Source: Isoetes taiwanensis | Lineage: Eukaryota > Streptophyta > Lycopodiopsida > Isoetales > Isoetaceae | Length of the DNA: 64,000 bases | Direction: 5' to 3' | Assembly: GCA_021234155.1 (NCBI GenBank) | Contig: JAJEKV010000033.1 | Span: 13,277,614 to 13,341,613, forward strand | Shown: piece after piece, positions 21,616 through 32,977 of the stretch | Layout: the number at the start of each line of letters is the position of its first letter | Numbering within the stretch: position 1 is the stretch's first letter | Translations under genes and position numbers: made by a program | Notes under the pieces: model-generated | Seen by the model: the letters and a program-made list of their open reading frames with translations, nothing else | The model's database searches: none | Told to the model about the DNA's origin: nothing

Positions 21616-22410
21616 AAAACTATAAAACTAGAAGAATGTAAGAAATGAGGTTACAGAAAAAAGAAGAAGCAATCATAGGATTTGAAGAATACAATAAACA
21701 AACCTCACTTTCTTCTTAGATCGTATCTGCAACTCGACTGGAAGATCGTGGCCTCAATTTCGCAGCTGCCAGATGGGACATCCCAATCCATCGACCAATG
21801 GAGATGAGTGAAAGGAAAGAACAATCGGTCGGACGAATCAGAGAAGTGAAAGGGAAGAGCGGCCAGAGAGAATCGGAGGAGTGAAAGGTAAGAACAATCT
21901 GGTGGGAAGGAAAGGAAAAGAGCCGAAATTACAGTTAATTATAGGTCTCCCTCAAAACGGGAGATATTAAAGTCTGCTAGGCGTATGTCTGACCGTACGC
22001 CACGTCAGCAATTGTGCCACACAGTGCCATATGGCAAATTTTTAATGTGTATGTGTATATGTTTTATTTTAATAAAGGAGTCGATAAATCATATGTGTAT
22101 GTTTTTTTATTTTATTTGTGGAAATGTATTTTATATATGTTAAGATGACCCTCTTTGTTTTTTTTGAATGTTTCGTTTTTTGTATATATTAAGATGACTT
22201 TTTTTTTTTAAGTGTGGCATTTTTCTTAATGAGGCAATGTTTGAAGCCCAAGAATTTCTAAAGCATGTTTTGAACACCTTCAATTCCAAGAAACAGCTGC
22301 AGTTGAAACAGAGAAATGCAAGGCAACTGTAAGATAGTGCCCTAGGCTCCAATGGAGGAAGTGTGAATGCTTGCTTTTGCACCCGTGCACCAGGTCAGTC
22401 TTTGCAAAGG
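21616..22410. other. Unassigned spacer
   Basis: AT-rich sequence without recognisable frame. 21830-21910 has two near copies of GTGAAAGG(G/T)AAGA inside imperfect short repeats. Confidence 0.45.
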
Positions 22411-22418
22411 GTATCATA

Positions 22419-22530
22419 ATTGCGTATGCGAAATTCAAATTTCAAATTTGTGCCGCGGTTTTATTAAGCTCGCGTATGCGAAAGTTTTTTTGCATACGCG
22501 ATTTAGAAGATTTCGCGTACGTGAAAATTT
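22419..22530. repeat. Cluster of GCGTATGCGAAA motifs with a hairpin
   Basis: GCGTATGCGAAA occurs at about 22421 and 22471, and diverged as TTCGCGTACGTGAAA at about 22511. TCGCGTATGC and GCATACGCGA form a 10-bp stem around a T-rich loop at 22470-22502. The origin is unknown. Confidence 0.6.
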
Positions 22531-23436
22531 TTTTCCGGGCCGTGAGAGAAAAATATGTGAAATACGCTTTTAACAATAAGATATATATTTTTTTACTTTA
22601 CACGTTAAGATTTTTAATTCCGTACGTATGGAACCTATCGATGCTAATTAGACACATTATGGACAAGGATGGCAAAGAACTGGAAGCTCCAACCCAGGAA
22701 AATATCCAAAGGTCTGACAAATGTCATGTGGAAGACATGGTAGATGAAGAGTATCTATTGAGACAAAGAAGAGACGCCACGTGTTTCACAGAAGGTAACC
22801 CTAGAAAAGGCCCAGAGGTGTGAGGTGTATGCTGGGGGATAAAAGAAGGGCAGCAATCAAATAAGACATGGAAGAGGCTAGGGGATAGGACTGTTGCAAT
22901 CTCAATTGCACTATTCAGTACACTGTAGAAGACCTAGTTGAGATAAGCGTTGGCCAACTCCAGAATGAGAGGATTAATCTCATCTATTTCCTGCTTAGAA
23001 ATTGCTGTTATGATGATGTGACAGGGATACTGCTAAATCAGCTGAAGGGCCTAAAGGTATACACGAGGCATGCCCAAGACATCTTTCTATTGGAAAAGAT
23101 GAGACGAGGAGCTAAAATGTTCCCTATAGAAATGCTTGCACTTTGAAAACGAGAGCAAACTCCTTGAGAGTCATTGCAGTGTTTGGAAGCTTTGTGAGAT
23201 ACATGTCAATCTGTGCCCTTAAGTCCAAAGTGAACGAGCGTGGTGTCATAATAGTCCAGAGAGTATTGCCATAACATCATGCCTTAAAGAGGTAAATGCA
23301 ATTCTAGAAGCCACAGGAAGGCAGGCTCTTTCTAAGCCAATTTTCAGCAGATTATAGAATTATAGTCACTTTTCTGATGTGGTTATTTTGCAACAAATGC
23401 CTTTCTCTAAGTGCAACACTTGTATTCAGCTAAAAA

Positions 23437-25094
23437 ATGCACTTGCATCAACTGCTATTGCGAAGGAAAGGATGGCAATCAGAGAGTAGTTTGCAGATCA
23501 CCAGTCAGAACCAAATATCACGTAGGCAGCTGTACTGGCAATGGAGAATATTTTTCCAAATGCAGCCTGATAGATGCTTGTGCTTGATTCATGATAAAAT
23601 GGATCAACACAAGACTTTCTTGCCAAAGTTGGATCCTCTACCCAAGCATTGTCAAAATGCTTTTCAAATAAAAGTAAGCTTAGCAGGGGTTTTAATTCAC
23701 GGGCATGGCACTGGCACCTAGCTGTGGACATTTTGTACTCGATCTTTTGAAGGACGACCCCCTTTGATGCTTTAATGGATGATCAGCCATTCATCTATCA
23801 AAGACAAATAAGAGAGCTGACCTCAAGAGTTTCGAAAGATACAAAGAGAACATGGGATGAGTTTCCAATACATGGAAAACAACTGCCAAGGGAATATATT
23901 TAGCTTGATAACTGTTGGAAAGAAAACAAGAACATATGGATGTTTGGGGCAATGTCATACTTAACAGCAATAGGGGTCTTCAAGAGTGTGAAAGTGGGAT
24001 TTTTGATGGTAGGCCATACAGATGATGATATAGATGCATTTTTTGGAACTTTCTCTACTAAGCTTAGGAGAGGGAATTTGGCAAGCCTCCCTGAACTCAT
24101 GCATATGTTTGAGAACTGCACTGACTCTAATCCCATGGCCTTCTTGGTGGACGAGATTGCAGATTGGAAATCATTTGTGGAGGGGTTTTTGTTGGAGGGT
24201 AAGGATCAGTTGACAGGGTATACTAAGCCACTACGATTCAAATTCTGGAATAGAGATGGGATACCAATCATGCAGTATAAATGGAGGCCATCTGACAAGT
24301 TGTTGATGCTTGTGCAAGGCATTGAATTATGGCAGAGGGGTCCTAAGGGTGAAGTGCTTCTCCCAGCAGGTGAGCCAAAACTAATTCCCCCTTTCAAAAC
24401 CGTCAGACTCTAGCCAGTTGGTGAAGGGTATCGGTGATCTACATAACACACTGGAGGGAGATTCAAGAGGGAAATCACACATCACCACTCAAGCAAAGTC
24501 ACATAGAATCTCTGATCAATTATTGGGAAAACGTTGTGACATGTTTAGAAATTGAGCAGCCATGTGTGGGAGGTTAAGAGACGGTTTCTTGCCAGAGGCT
24601 AGGTGGGAGGGTTTTAAAGGAGCAAGCACATCAAAGAAAGCTTGTCCAAGCAATGGTTCCAGGTGGTGGGTGGAAAGCAAGGCGTCCAGGCCGAAGTGGT
24701 TTGATCTTTCAAAGGGGGATCCTTTCGAAGACATCAAGGAAGACTACTATTTTGTGTTAGTCAGGCCTGATGATAGGATTGTCCAATATGATTAGGAGTG
24801 GCACTCACCGTGGTTACCCCCACCATGCCTGATGAGGAAGAGCTACTTCCTGGATTCCAGGTTCAATATTGGGAGCCCATTGGGAGGCAAAAGAAAGACA
24901 AGTTAAAGGAACAATACATCTACTGCTGGGAGAAAAAGTGGAAGTCAAATCCTGCTGACCCTGTGAGAAAAGAATTGGTGGAGAACGTGGTGTGTTCATA
25001 CCCTACTTGTCACATTGCAAAAGACAAGACACATAAGATCCTCAATAGGGAAAGGGACAAAGCCATGAGCAATCCATGCTATAGCATTGTGTGA
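23437..25094 (+). pseudogene. Transposon-derived DUF7869-type gene, frameshifted
   Basis: Pieces in consecutive frames give the usual order of this family. First comes CLIHDKMDQHKTFLPKL with KVSLAGVLIHGHGTGT (23580-23720). Then LDNCWKENKNIWMFGAMSYL and VGHTDDDIDAFFGTFSTKLR (23905-24075), the family's D-x-M-D-Q, DN and GHT-DID motifs. Last come KWFDLSKGDPFEDIKEDYYF (24700) and a final frame to 25094. The family has an RNase H-like, transposase-like core; family placement is from memory of motifs. At least three frame breaks or stops make this a relic. The 22663-22823 frame may be an N-terminal remnant. Confidence 0.6.
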
Positions 25095-26224
25095 GAGTAT
25101 ATAGATAGTATTACATGTCAACTTGTAAATGTTTGAACTTTTTCAACTCATTGTTCGTAAATATTATGTTTGAATTTCATGAACCAGCTCTGTATGTGTG
25201 ATGTGAGAATCTAGTAGTGTTTCAAAGTAAAATCACAAATTTTTTATGGCGCCCCACTTTAACTGCACGAGGCCCATCTATTGGAATGCATCCCTCTGAG
25301 ACTTTTCTTCAAAGTACACTACTTCTAATATGCATTCGGATGCTTATACTTGAATATAATTTAGCAACATCCTCTCCGTGCAATCGCGTGCCTCTACGCT
25401 TATTTTCCACACTTTAAAAACTAATTCTTCAAAATCTTCAAAGAGAAAGGTAAAACGTTAACTTATAAAGTGACCCTTTGAGGATATAAGGAGCTAATTG
25501 ACATCACTATAAGAAGCTCATAGACTGCTGTTTTCATAAGAATGTTATGATAGTGTATATTTTGCAAGCACTAAGATTTTAGCCAATATCCCTAATATGT
25601 TGTTGCTATGGTAAAGGCACATGTGTATCTTTGAGGGCCTTGTGCCTGTGGTACTAAAGGGCTTGACATTATAAGTAGCTCGGGGAGGGCCCAAAATTTG
25701 TTTCTGTGTAGAGCCCATGGTTGGATGCAGTTTGCTAGTCGTCTATTTTAGTTTGGTTGAATCATTAACATAGTTTAGTGGTATTAGAGCGCTAGGTTGT
25801 TGGGGTCAATGTTTTTCCAAACCTTCCGCAAAGGTTGTTTGTTTACAATGCTAATTATTTTGTTCATCCCATTGTTAATTTCAATACAAGATTCTAGAGC
25901 TTAAATAATCTATTGGTCTTGCACGATAAGTACAATAACTATTTTGGCCTTGTGCGTCATATGCCAAATCTGCGTAAAAGAATTAGAATTTATATATCCT
26001 CTAGGAAAAGTTCAACAAAGTAACATGGGTTACTTCAAATATGTAACATTTGGTTACTTTTAAAATATGAATTTAAAATATATTTAGTGGCCACCAATTT
26101 AAGTATTTAATGGTTCACAATATTTGGATCACTATGACGGACCCCCAAACAGACTGTGGTTGAACGCAATTTAGACAATGCAGAGATCGATTAGTGGATG
26201 ATCTTCAATTTCGTATACAAGAAC
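25095..26224. other. Unassigned AT-rich spacer upstream of the ammonium transporter
   Basis: About 1.1 kb with no recognisable gene. Confidence 0.5.
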
Positions 26225-26302
26225 GTTTCTTTACCTTGCATTCTGCTGTGGAAGCACCGCCGACGCAGAGGTCGTGCTGATCAGAATGCAAGGTAAAGAA
26301 AC
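26225..26302. repeat. Long perfect hairpin upstream of the ammonium transporter
   Basis: 26225-26245 and 26282-26302 are perfectly complementary over 21 bases (arm begins GTTTCTTTACC). The 36-base loop contains a further AGCAC/GTGCT stem and GAC/GTC pairing, so the whole folds as one extended stem. It could be a microRNA-like precursor, a small foldback transposon or chance inverted duplication. Confidence 0.8.
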
Positions 26303-26632
26303 ATTGTTGCAATGTAAAAAAACGGGTACACAACATTCTGCCGCCACGTGTGATTCGTTGGAGCCAAGAACGTGGTCCAAAAAACCAGGATGTTCAAGGC
26401 AAAAAACAAGAATGTAAGTAAATGGATATCCTGGTTTTTAAAGACTCCCATTGGAATCACTTATCACTTACCACTTATTTACCTCTTATTTACCACTTAG
26501 TATAGGAATCTTCGTTTATGACTTAAGAATCTGGAATGACATCTTTTGAGATACTTAGTCTTACACGGTTAGCAACTAGGACATAGTCTTGTACAATGAC
26601 GACTAAGATGTTCGTGCATCACATTAAGGATG

Positions 26633-26640
26633 TATAAATA
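26633..26640 (+). promoter_or_regulatory. Candidate TATA box of the ammonium transporter
   Basis: TATAAATA about 245 bases before the ATG at 26885. The distance allows a 5' leader of about 210 bases. This is position and motif only. Confidence 0.3.
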
Positions 26641-26884
26641 TAAAATACTTTGCGGTTTATATCCCAACCATAGGTTCACTGAAGAACCCAAACGTTCCAT
26701 CACGTTTATGGATTCTCTAATCTAAATTCGGGAATCTGGAATAACCAAACAGCTCACTGTAGAATCTAGATTATGCTCCCTGGACCTGTTATAAGACGGG
26801 GCATAGGGATGGCACTGATCAAAATCTCTTTGATCAGTGTGGTCTTTACAAAGTGAGCACTGAGAATTCTCTTCTTTCTCTTTC

Positions 26885-28499
26885 ATGGCGAACATAACGT
26901 GCAATGGCACTGAAATGGGGATTGCCATATGTAACAGAATCAATGAAATGACAGTCCAATATACATCTCTTGCAGATCAATATGGATCTCTTACAAATCA
27001 ATTCACTGCGACACGCTACGCAGTGGACAATACATATCTGCTTTTCTCAGCATATCTAGTTTTTGCCATGCAGCTTGGGTTTGCAATGTTATGTGCAGGT
27101 TCAGTGAGAGAAAGACATTCCATAAACATAATGCTAATGAACGTGATAGATGCAGCAGCAGGGGGGCTGTCATATTATATGTTTGGGTTTGCATTTGCAT
27201 TTGGAACAGGAAACCAGCATACAAATGGATTCATAGGCAGGTATTTTTTCGCCTTATCAAAGGTACCAGATGCAACTGCAGGCTTTGATTATAGTTTCTT
27301 CTTATATCAGTGGGCATTTGCCATAGCTGCTGCAGGGATAACGAGCGGATCGATAGCTGAAAGGACTCAATTTGTGGCATATTTGTGTTATTCCTTTTTT
27401 TTGACTGGCTTTGTGTATCCAGTAGGGTCACACTGGGTATGGTCTGTGGATGGGTGGCTATCAGCAAGCAAGGTCAAGGATCTGCTGTTCGGCTCCGGCG
27501 CGATCGACTTCGCGGGATCTGGAGTGGTGCATGTAGTTGGAGGCATTGCTGGACTTTGGGGAGCTCTAATAGAAGGGCCTAGAATAGGCAGATTTAATAA
27601 TGCCTTAGACAGGGCAGCTATGAGGGGTCATAGTGCAAGTTTGGTTGTTCTTGGCACATTTCTGCTCTGGTTTGGCTGGTATGGATTCAATGCAGGATCA
27701 TTCTTAAAAATCCTTTCATCATACGCATCAGATGAATCTGGATTTACTGGAAACTGGACTGGAGTAGGAAGAACTGCAGTGACAACTACTCTAGCAGGAT
27801 CTGCAGCTGCAATGACAACATTATTTGCAAAGTATGCACTGGAAAGAGAATGGAGTGTGATTGATGTATGCAATGGATTACTGGGTGGATTTGCTGCAAT
27901 AACATCTGGGTGTTCGGTTGTGGATCCATGGGCTTCTATAATATGCGGATTTGTGTCAGCATGGGTGCTCATAGGTCTAAACAAGTTGGCAGAGCGGCTG
28001 CATTATGACGATCCGTTAGAAGCTGCTCAGCTCCATGGTGGGTGCGGAACGTGGGGACTTATTTTTACAGGGCTGTTTGCAAAGAAAGAGTATGTGCAGC
28101 AGGTTTAGGTACAACCCTTCTGGTGCTGTGCAGTATGGTCTTTTTCTAGGAGGTGGTGGACGCCTTCTTGCTGCTCAGATCGTGGAAATTTTGGCACTGG
28201 TTGGGTGGGTATCTATCACAATGGGTCCTCTCTTTTATATCCTCAAATTTTTTAACCTGCTCAGGATTACCCCGGAGGAGGAGCAAGAAGATCCTAATCA
28301 TCCTCATCCTTGTCCTAATCATCCTCATCCTTGTCCTCATCCTTGTCCTCATGAGCATCATCCTCATCGTGATCCTCATCAACATGAGGGCGATCATAAT
28401 GAACAACACGAGAGTCCTCATGTTGCAGCTGATGGCCCTCGCCACACTGTTCCTCAGGAACATCCTCACATTGTCCCACTTGAAATAGCCTCTTCTTAG
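26885..28499 (+). CDS. AMT1: AMT1-type ammonium transporter, one-base frame break, His-rich tail
   Basis: Plasma-membrane channel-like transporter for ammonium uptake; it works as a trimer. The intronless frame starts at ATG 26885. It carries the plant AMT1 blocks [20 protein letters not shown], the family signature [20 protein letters not shown] (about residue 208, with the first pore histidine), [16 protein letters not shown], and [14 protein letters not shown] (about residue 382, second pore histidine). At 28106 the frame meets TAG directly after GTT. The next frame continues without loss as [20 protein letters not shown], so a single extra base separates the two parts; joined, they would give about 535 residues. 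After the last helix the tail is unusual: [20 protein letters not shown] and further His-rich sequence replace the usual TRHGGxAY region holding the regulatory threonine of plant AMT1. Either a sequencing error, a young pseudogene, or recoding. Confidence 0.93.
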
Positions 28500-28701
28500 C
28501 TTTGAGTCCGTCCTATGTCCTCATGGATGTTGTCAATGTGGTATCACATCAAAATACTATCTATCTTTTTCTTCCCTTTTCCAATTTCAAATAGAATGAG
28601 CTTTTCTTCTTAGCTTTCCTCCTTTTTCTTCTCTTTTTTCAGGGTCGCACACGTTATTCCCAATGTTGGTTAGCGGATTTCGCTACAATGTCTTTTGAAT
28701 T
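28500..28701. other. Downstream region of the transporter
   Basis: CT/TTC-rich sequence (TTTTTCTTCCCTTTTCC) up to the first LTR-like repeat. No clear terminator or poly(A) signal can be singled out. Confidence 0.35.
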
Positions 28702-29673
28702 TCCTCTTGCTTTCTTTAATCAATAGATTCAATTTAATCAATAATTATTATAATTATAATTATAATTAATCAAATCTAGTTTCATAACACTTCAAACTTC
28801 CCACTTCTTTCAAAATTGTGGCATTGCAACTTCTAGAGAAACTAATACATCATGCTTTTTCTTATTAAATTCATTCCATTACTGATGGTGCACCCTCTTC
28901 TTTGCAATCATGTCTATTGGATCTTTGATTATGATGGAATTTGCTAGACATTGATTACTAAATTAATTTGGGATTTTGAGGTAAACATACCCAAGTCTCA
29001 AGAACCTTAACCAAAACAAGGGGATTAGGCCCAATCTGAAAACAACAAACAAAAAACATGGACAAAAAGCCCAAACAACTAAAGAAGACATGGAAGCCCG
29101 GAAATAAAGCTGAACAAGACTATTAAGATTGTCTAGACATAGCCAATCCAGGGGTTACATAGAAGGCTCTAAAGTAATTGTTCCGCCTCCCCTGTAAACC
29201 CCCAATTTCATTTGCATGTGTGCTTCACCTTGCTCAGCTCCTCCCTATGGTCACATAACTGAAGAAGGATAGGTCCTCCTACACTAAGAAGTAGTTCCCC
29301 GGAGGTGGTTACCATGCTGAAGGAGTCGGACGAGAGAATCTTGAAACTTAACTAGTATGCGCGGCGTGGACGACAGATCAAACACACCAATAATATTGAA
29401 CTTGAACAAGAATACTAAAAATAAACATGATTGCTCAAACTCAGAAACTTGTGATTGATTCGACTTAAATATGAGCACTAATACACTGTAGGCTTAAATT
29501 AAACCTAATATCTATACCCGTAACTTGCTCCTCAACTTGAGCTATTAACAAAAATAGCTGTTTGATTTTAGCAACCATTCTAATATTCCCCACAACATTA
29601 AAAATCTTCAAAATCCAAAATTCAATAATAAAATCACAGTACTAAAAATCTAAGAAGACTGAGTAGTTGAACA
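28702..29673 (-). repeat. LTR-like direct repeat 1 (3' LTR of second copia)
   Basis: 972 bases matching 32978-33940 with few substitutions. The right end reads GTAGTTGAACA (TGTTCAACTAC on the minus strand), a plausible TG start, and abuts the RNase H end of pol. Confidence 0.8.
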
Positions 29674-30115
29674 AACTTTGAAAATTTTGGATACTAAAAT
29701 GCCTTGGTCATGATGTCAACCACCATCTCAAAACTTGGACAATACTGAATCTGCAACAATCCCTTTGCAAAAATATCTCGAATGAAATGAACCTTTATAT
29801 CCACATGCTTCATTCTCTTGTGAAAAACAGGATCATGTAAATTTGAATGGCACTTTGATTATCCACCATAATAGTCATACCTGGAGCAGACCATATGTTC
29901 AGTTCAAGAGTGAGTCTCTGCAGTCAAAGTCCCTCAGTAAAGGCACTTGCTATTGCATAATATTCTGCTTCAATGGTAGACTGAGTTACACAATGCTGCT
30001 TCATGCTATTCTAGCTAATTGCTCCTCATGCTAACAAAAAATTGTATACTGTGGTGGACTTTCTGTCTGCAGCAACTCCTTAGTCTGAATCCAAATAGCC
30101 AATGGATTTTGGATG
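29674..30115 (-). pseudogene. Copia RNase H end, decayed
   Basis: Reverse complement of the sequence at 44730-45300. The clearer copy there reads IMVDNQSAIQISHDPIFHKR and IRDILAKGLLQIQYCSSSEM, so this segment is the end of copia RNase H. Stops are frequent. Confidence 0.75.
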
Positions 30116-31203
30116 TGCTACATATTCTAAACAAGGTGCATGCTGGACTATCACAGTCGTCGAATTCGTCGATCCTACGACCCAGATCGTATGTTGAAGC
30201 CTCTGGGCACCTCGAAACCCCTGGACTATCACAGTCGTCGGATTCGTCGATCCTACGACCCAAATCGTATGTTGAAGCCTCTGGGCACCTCTTGTTTCAC
30301 TTATAATCATTTATGATTGGAGGCGCCTATGATTCTGAAATATGAAATACGATTTTGCCTAAGATTTTACGGGAATATCGAACCTCTATACGGCTTTGCC
30401 TAAGATTTTAGAATATGAAATACGGAGGTTCAAACCTCTACCAAAATAATTCAATGTCTTAATAAGACTACCTTAACCAATGCACCCAATGAGCTAATGT
30501 GATTATTTTTTATCTTGAATCTATGTTTTTTTTTTATAACATATTCAATTGTTTTAGGGATATATAGTCTATGGTTTCAGGAATTGTTATTTTTACATCC
30601 ATATCAAATCCCCATAGAACCCTCTGTTATTTTGCTACATATTCTAAACGAGGTGCACCCTGGACTACCACAGTCGTCGGATTCGTCGATCCTACGATCC
30701 AGATCATATGTTAAAGCCTCTTCTCGTTTCGCTTATATTTTTTTATGATTGAAGGCCTAGAACCCCTGTTATTTTGCTACATATTCTAAACGAGGTGCCC
30801 CCTGGATTACCACGGTCATCGGATTCGTCGATCCTACGATCCAGATCGTATGTTGAAGCCTCCTCGCTTATATTTTTTTATGATTGAAGGCGCCTATGAT
30901 TCTGAAATATGAAATACGATTTCGCCTAAGATTTTGAGGAAATATTGAACCTCTATATGGCTTTGGCTAAGATTTTAGAATATGAAATACGGAGGTTCGA
31001 ACCTCTACCAAAATAACTCAATGTCCTAATAAGACTACTTTAACCAATGCACCCAGTGAGCTAATGTGATTATTTTTTATCTTGAATCTATGTCCTTTTT
31101 TATAACAACCTATTCAATTGTTTTAGGGATATATAGTCTATGGTTTCAGGAATTGTTATTTTTACATCCATATCAAATCCCCTTAGAACCCCCTGTTATT
31201 TTG
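30115..31203. repeat. Nested tandem repeat, three unequal units inside copia
   Basis: TGCTACATATTCTAAAC(A/G)AGG occurs at 30116, 30643 and 30776. TGCTACATATT alone, joined to the resumed copia sequence, occurs at 31203. Units of about 527, 133 and 427 bases share a segment with TCGTCGATCCTACGA(C/T)CCAG. Unit 1 has that segment twice; unit 2 lacks the ATGAAATACG-containing middle. Copia sequence flanks both sides, so this is an insertion or expansion within the element. Confidence 0.75.
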
Positions 31204-31599
31204 CTACATATTAGTCTATCCCAAGCTTCAAGGTCCCCGCAATATATTTCAAGCATCTCTTTATGAGGCACAATGGGTATTTTTAGAATCATTACAGAAT
31301 AATTGACTGAGTTTGGAAATGGTTAAGGCAAGATCTGGTCTAGTAGAGATAGTTGCAAAGTCTAGGGTGCCAATGATACATCTATGTTGATCTCAAAGAT
31401 AGGTAAAATGTGGCGAGCATTCAAATTCACTTGGAGATAGAAAGGATCCAAATTCAAGTGGTGTTGATATGGAATTACACTTTAAAAGGCAAAGTCTATG
31501 TAACATATCAATATGATATTTTTCTTGGTGAATGTCGAGAGAACCCCAGTCTCAATTATAATGGATTTGGAGGCCAAGAAAATGGTGGATAAGACTAAG

Positions 31600-32350
31600 A
31601 TCTCGCATTCAAAAATACATTTGCAATTGCTGTTTTAAAACAGTAAGATCTGGGTCATTAGAGGCAATAATTATAAGGTCGTCAACATAGCACAGAATGA
31701 AAATAAGATTTGGGTGAAGACGAAAATAGAGACTGGGTTTGCAATACTAACTTGAAATCTTAAATCCAAGATGTATGTTTAAGCTTGAAATACAAAATCC
31801 TTGGAGCTTGTCTTAAGCCATATAATGCCTTGTGGAGCTTGCAAACTAGTCCCTCCCCTTATTCAATCCATTTTGGTTGCTAACTGTACATCTCTTCCTG
31901 TAATTCTCCATGCAGAAAGGCATTATTAACATCAAGTTAGTGAATATGATATCGTTGAAGACAAGCATATGCCAAAAGGACTCAAATAGAAGTCATGTGT
32001 ATCACTACAACAAATGTTCTATCAAAATCTACACCAAATATTTGTGTAAATCCTCAAGCCACTAAATGAGCTTTGAACCTGTCAATTGTCCCATCACATT
32101 TGTATTTAATTTTATATATTCATCTAGAACCTACCATAGCTCTGTCTGGTCTAGATGTTCAGATCCAAGTTCCTGCTTGTGCAATGGAGCTCAATTCTTC
32201 ATTCATGGCCTTCAACAACCACTATTTAGACTGTGGACTCTCTATTGCTTCCTTGAAGCTTTGAGGTTCACAAATAAAATCCTATGCATCAAACTACATA
32301 TAATCTTGACGCCATGAATGTGGCTTCCTGTTACGTGGACGTCGTGGAGG
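31600..32350 (-). pseudogene. Copia reverse transcriptase, decayed
   Basis: Minus strand. LILCYVDDLIIIASN is readable near 31680. Fragments like HKALYGLRQAPR near 31830 and a DVNNAFLHGELQ-like stretch near 31930 follow in the expected reverse order. The frame is broken by several stops and shifts. Confidence 0.75.
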
Positions 32351-32977
32351 AAGCACGCTATCTTGTATAGGAACTTCAATGGGCTCAAGTTCAGAGGAAA
32401 GATCATCATCAATTATATTTGTTTGTGCAGAAGTATCAATATGAGATCATCATCAATTATACTTGTTTGTGCAAGTATCAATTCACCTTGCACAGCTCCT
32501 CCCTATGGTTACATAACTGAAGAAGGATAGGTCCACTTGCACTGAGAAGTAGTTCCCCGGAGGTGGTTACCATGCTGAAGGAGTCGGACGAAACGATCGT
32601 GAAACTAACTAGTATGCGGCGTGGATGATAGATCAAGCACACCAATAATATTGAACTTGAACAAAAATACTAGAAATAAACATAATTGCTCAAGCTCATA
32701 AACTTGTGATTGATTCGACTTAAATATGAGCACTAATACACTATAGGCTTAAACTAAACCTAACCTAATATCTATAACCTTAACTTGCTCCTCAACTTGA
32801 GCTGTTAACAAAAATAGCTGCTTGATTTTCGCAACCATTCTAACAAAAAATTGTATATTGTGTTTGACTTTCTGTCTGCAGCAACTCCTTAGTCTGAATT
32901 CGAATAGCCAATGGATGTGGAATGTCGTGTAGCATTATAGTCCCAAGCTTCAAGGTCCCCGCAATATATTTCAAGCA

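Noticed and set aside
28146-28488. Other-frame and antisense ORFs over the transporter tail
   Set aside because: They arise from the CATCCTCATCC repeat in the real coding strand and have no independent support.
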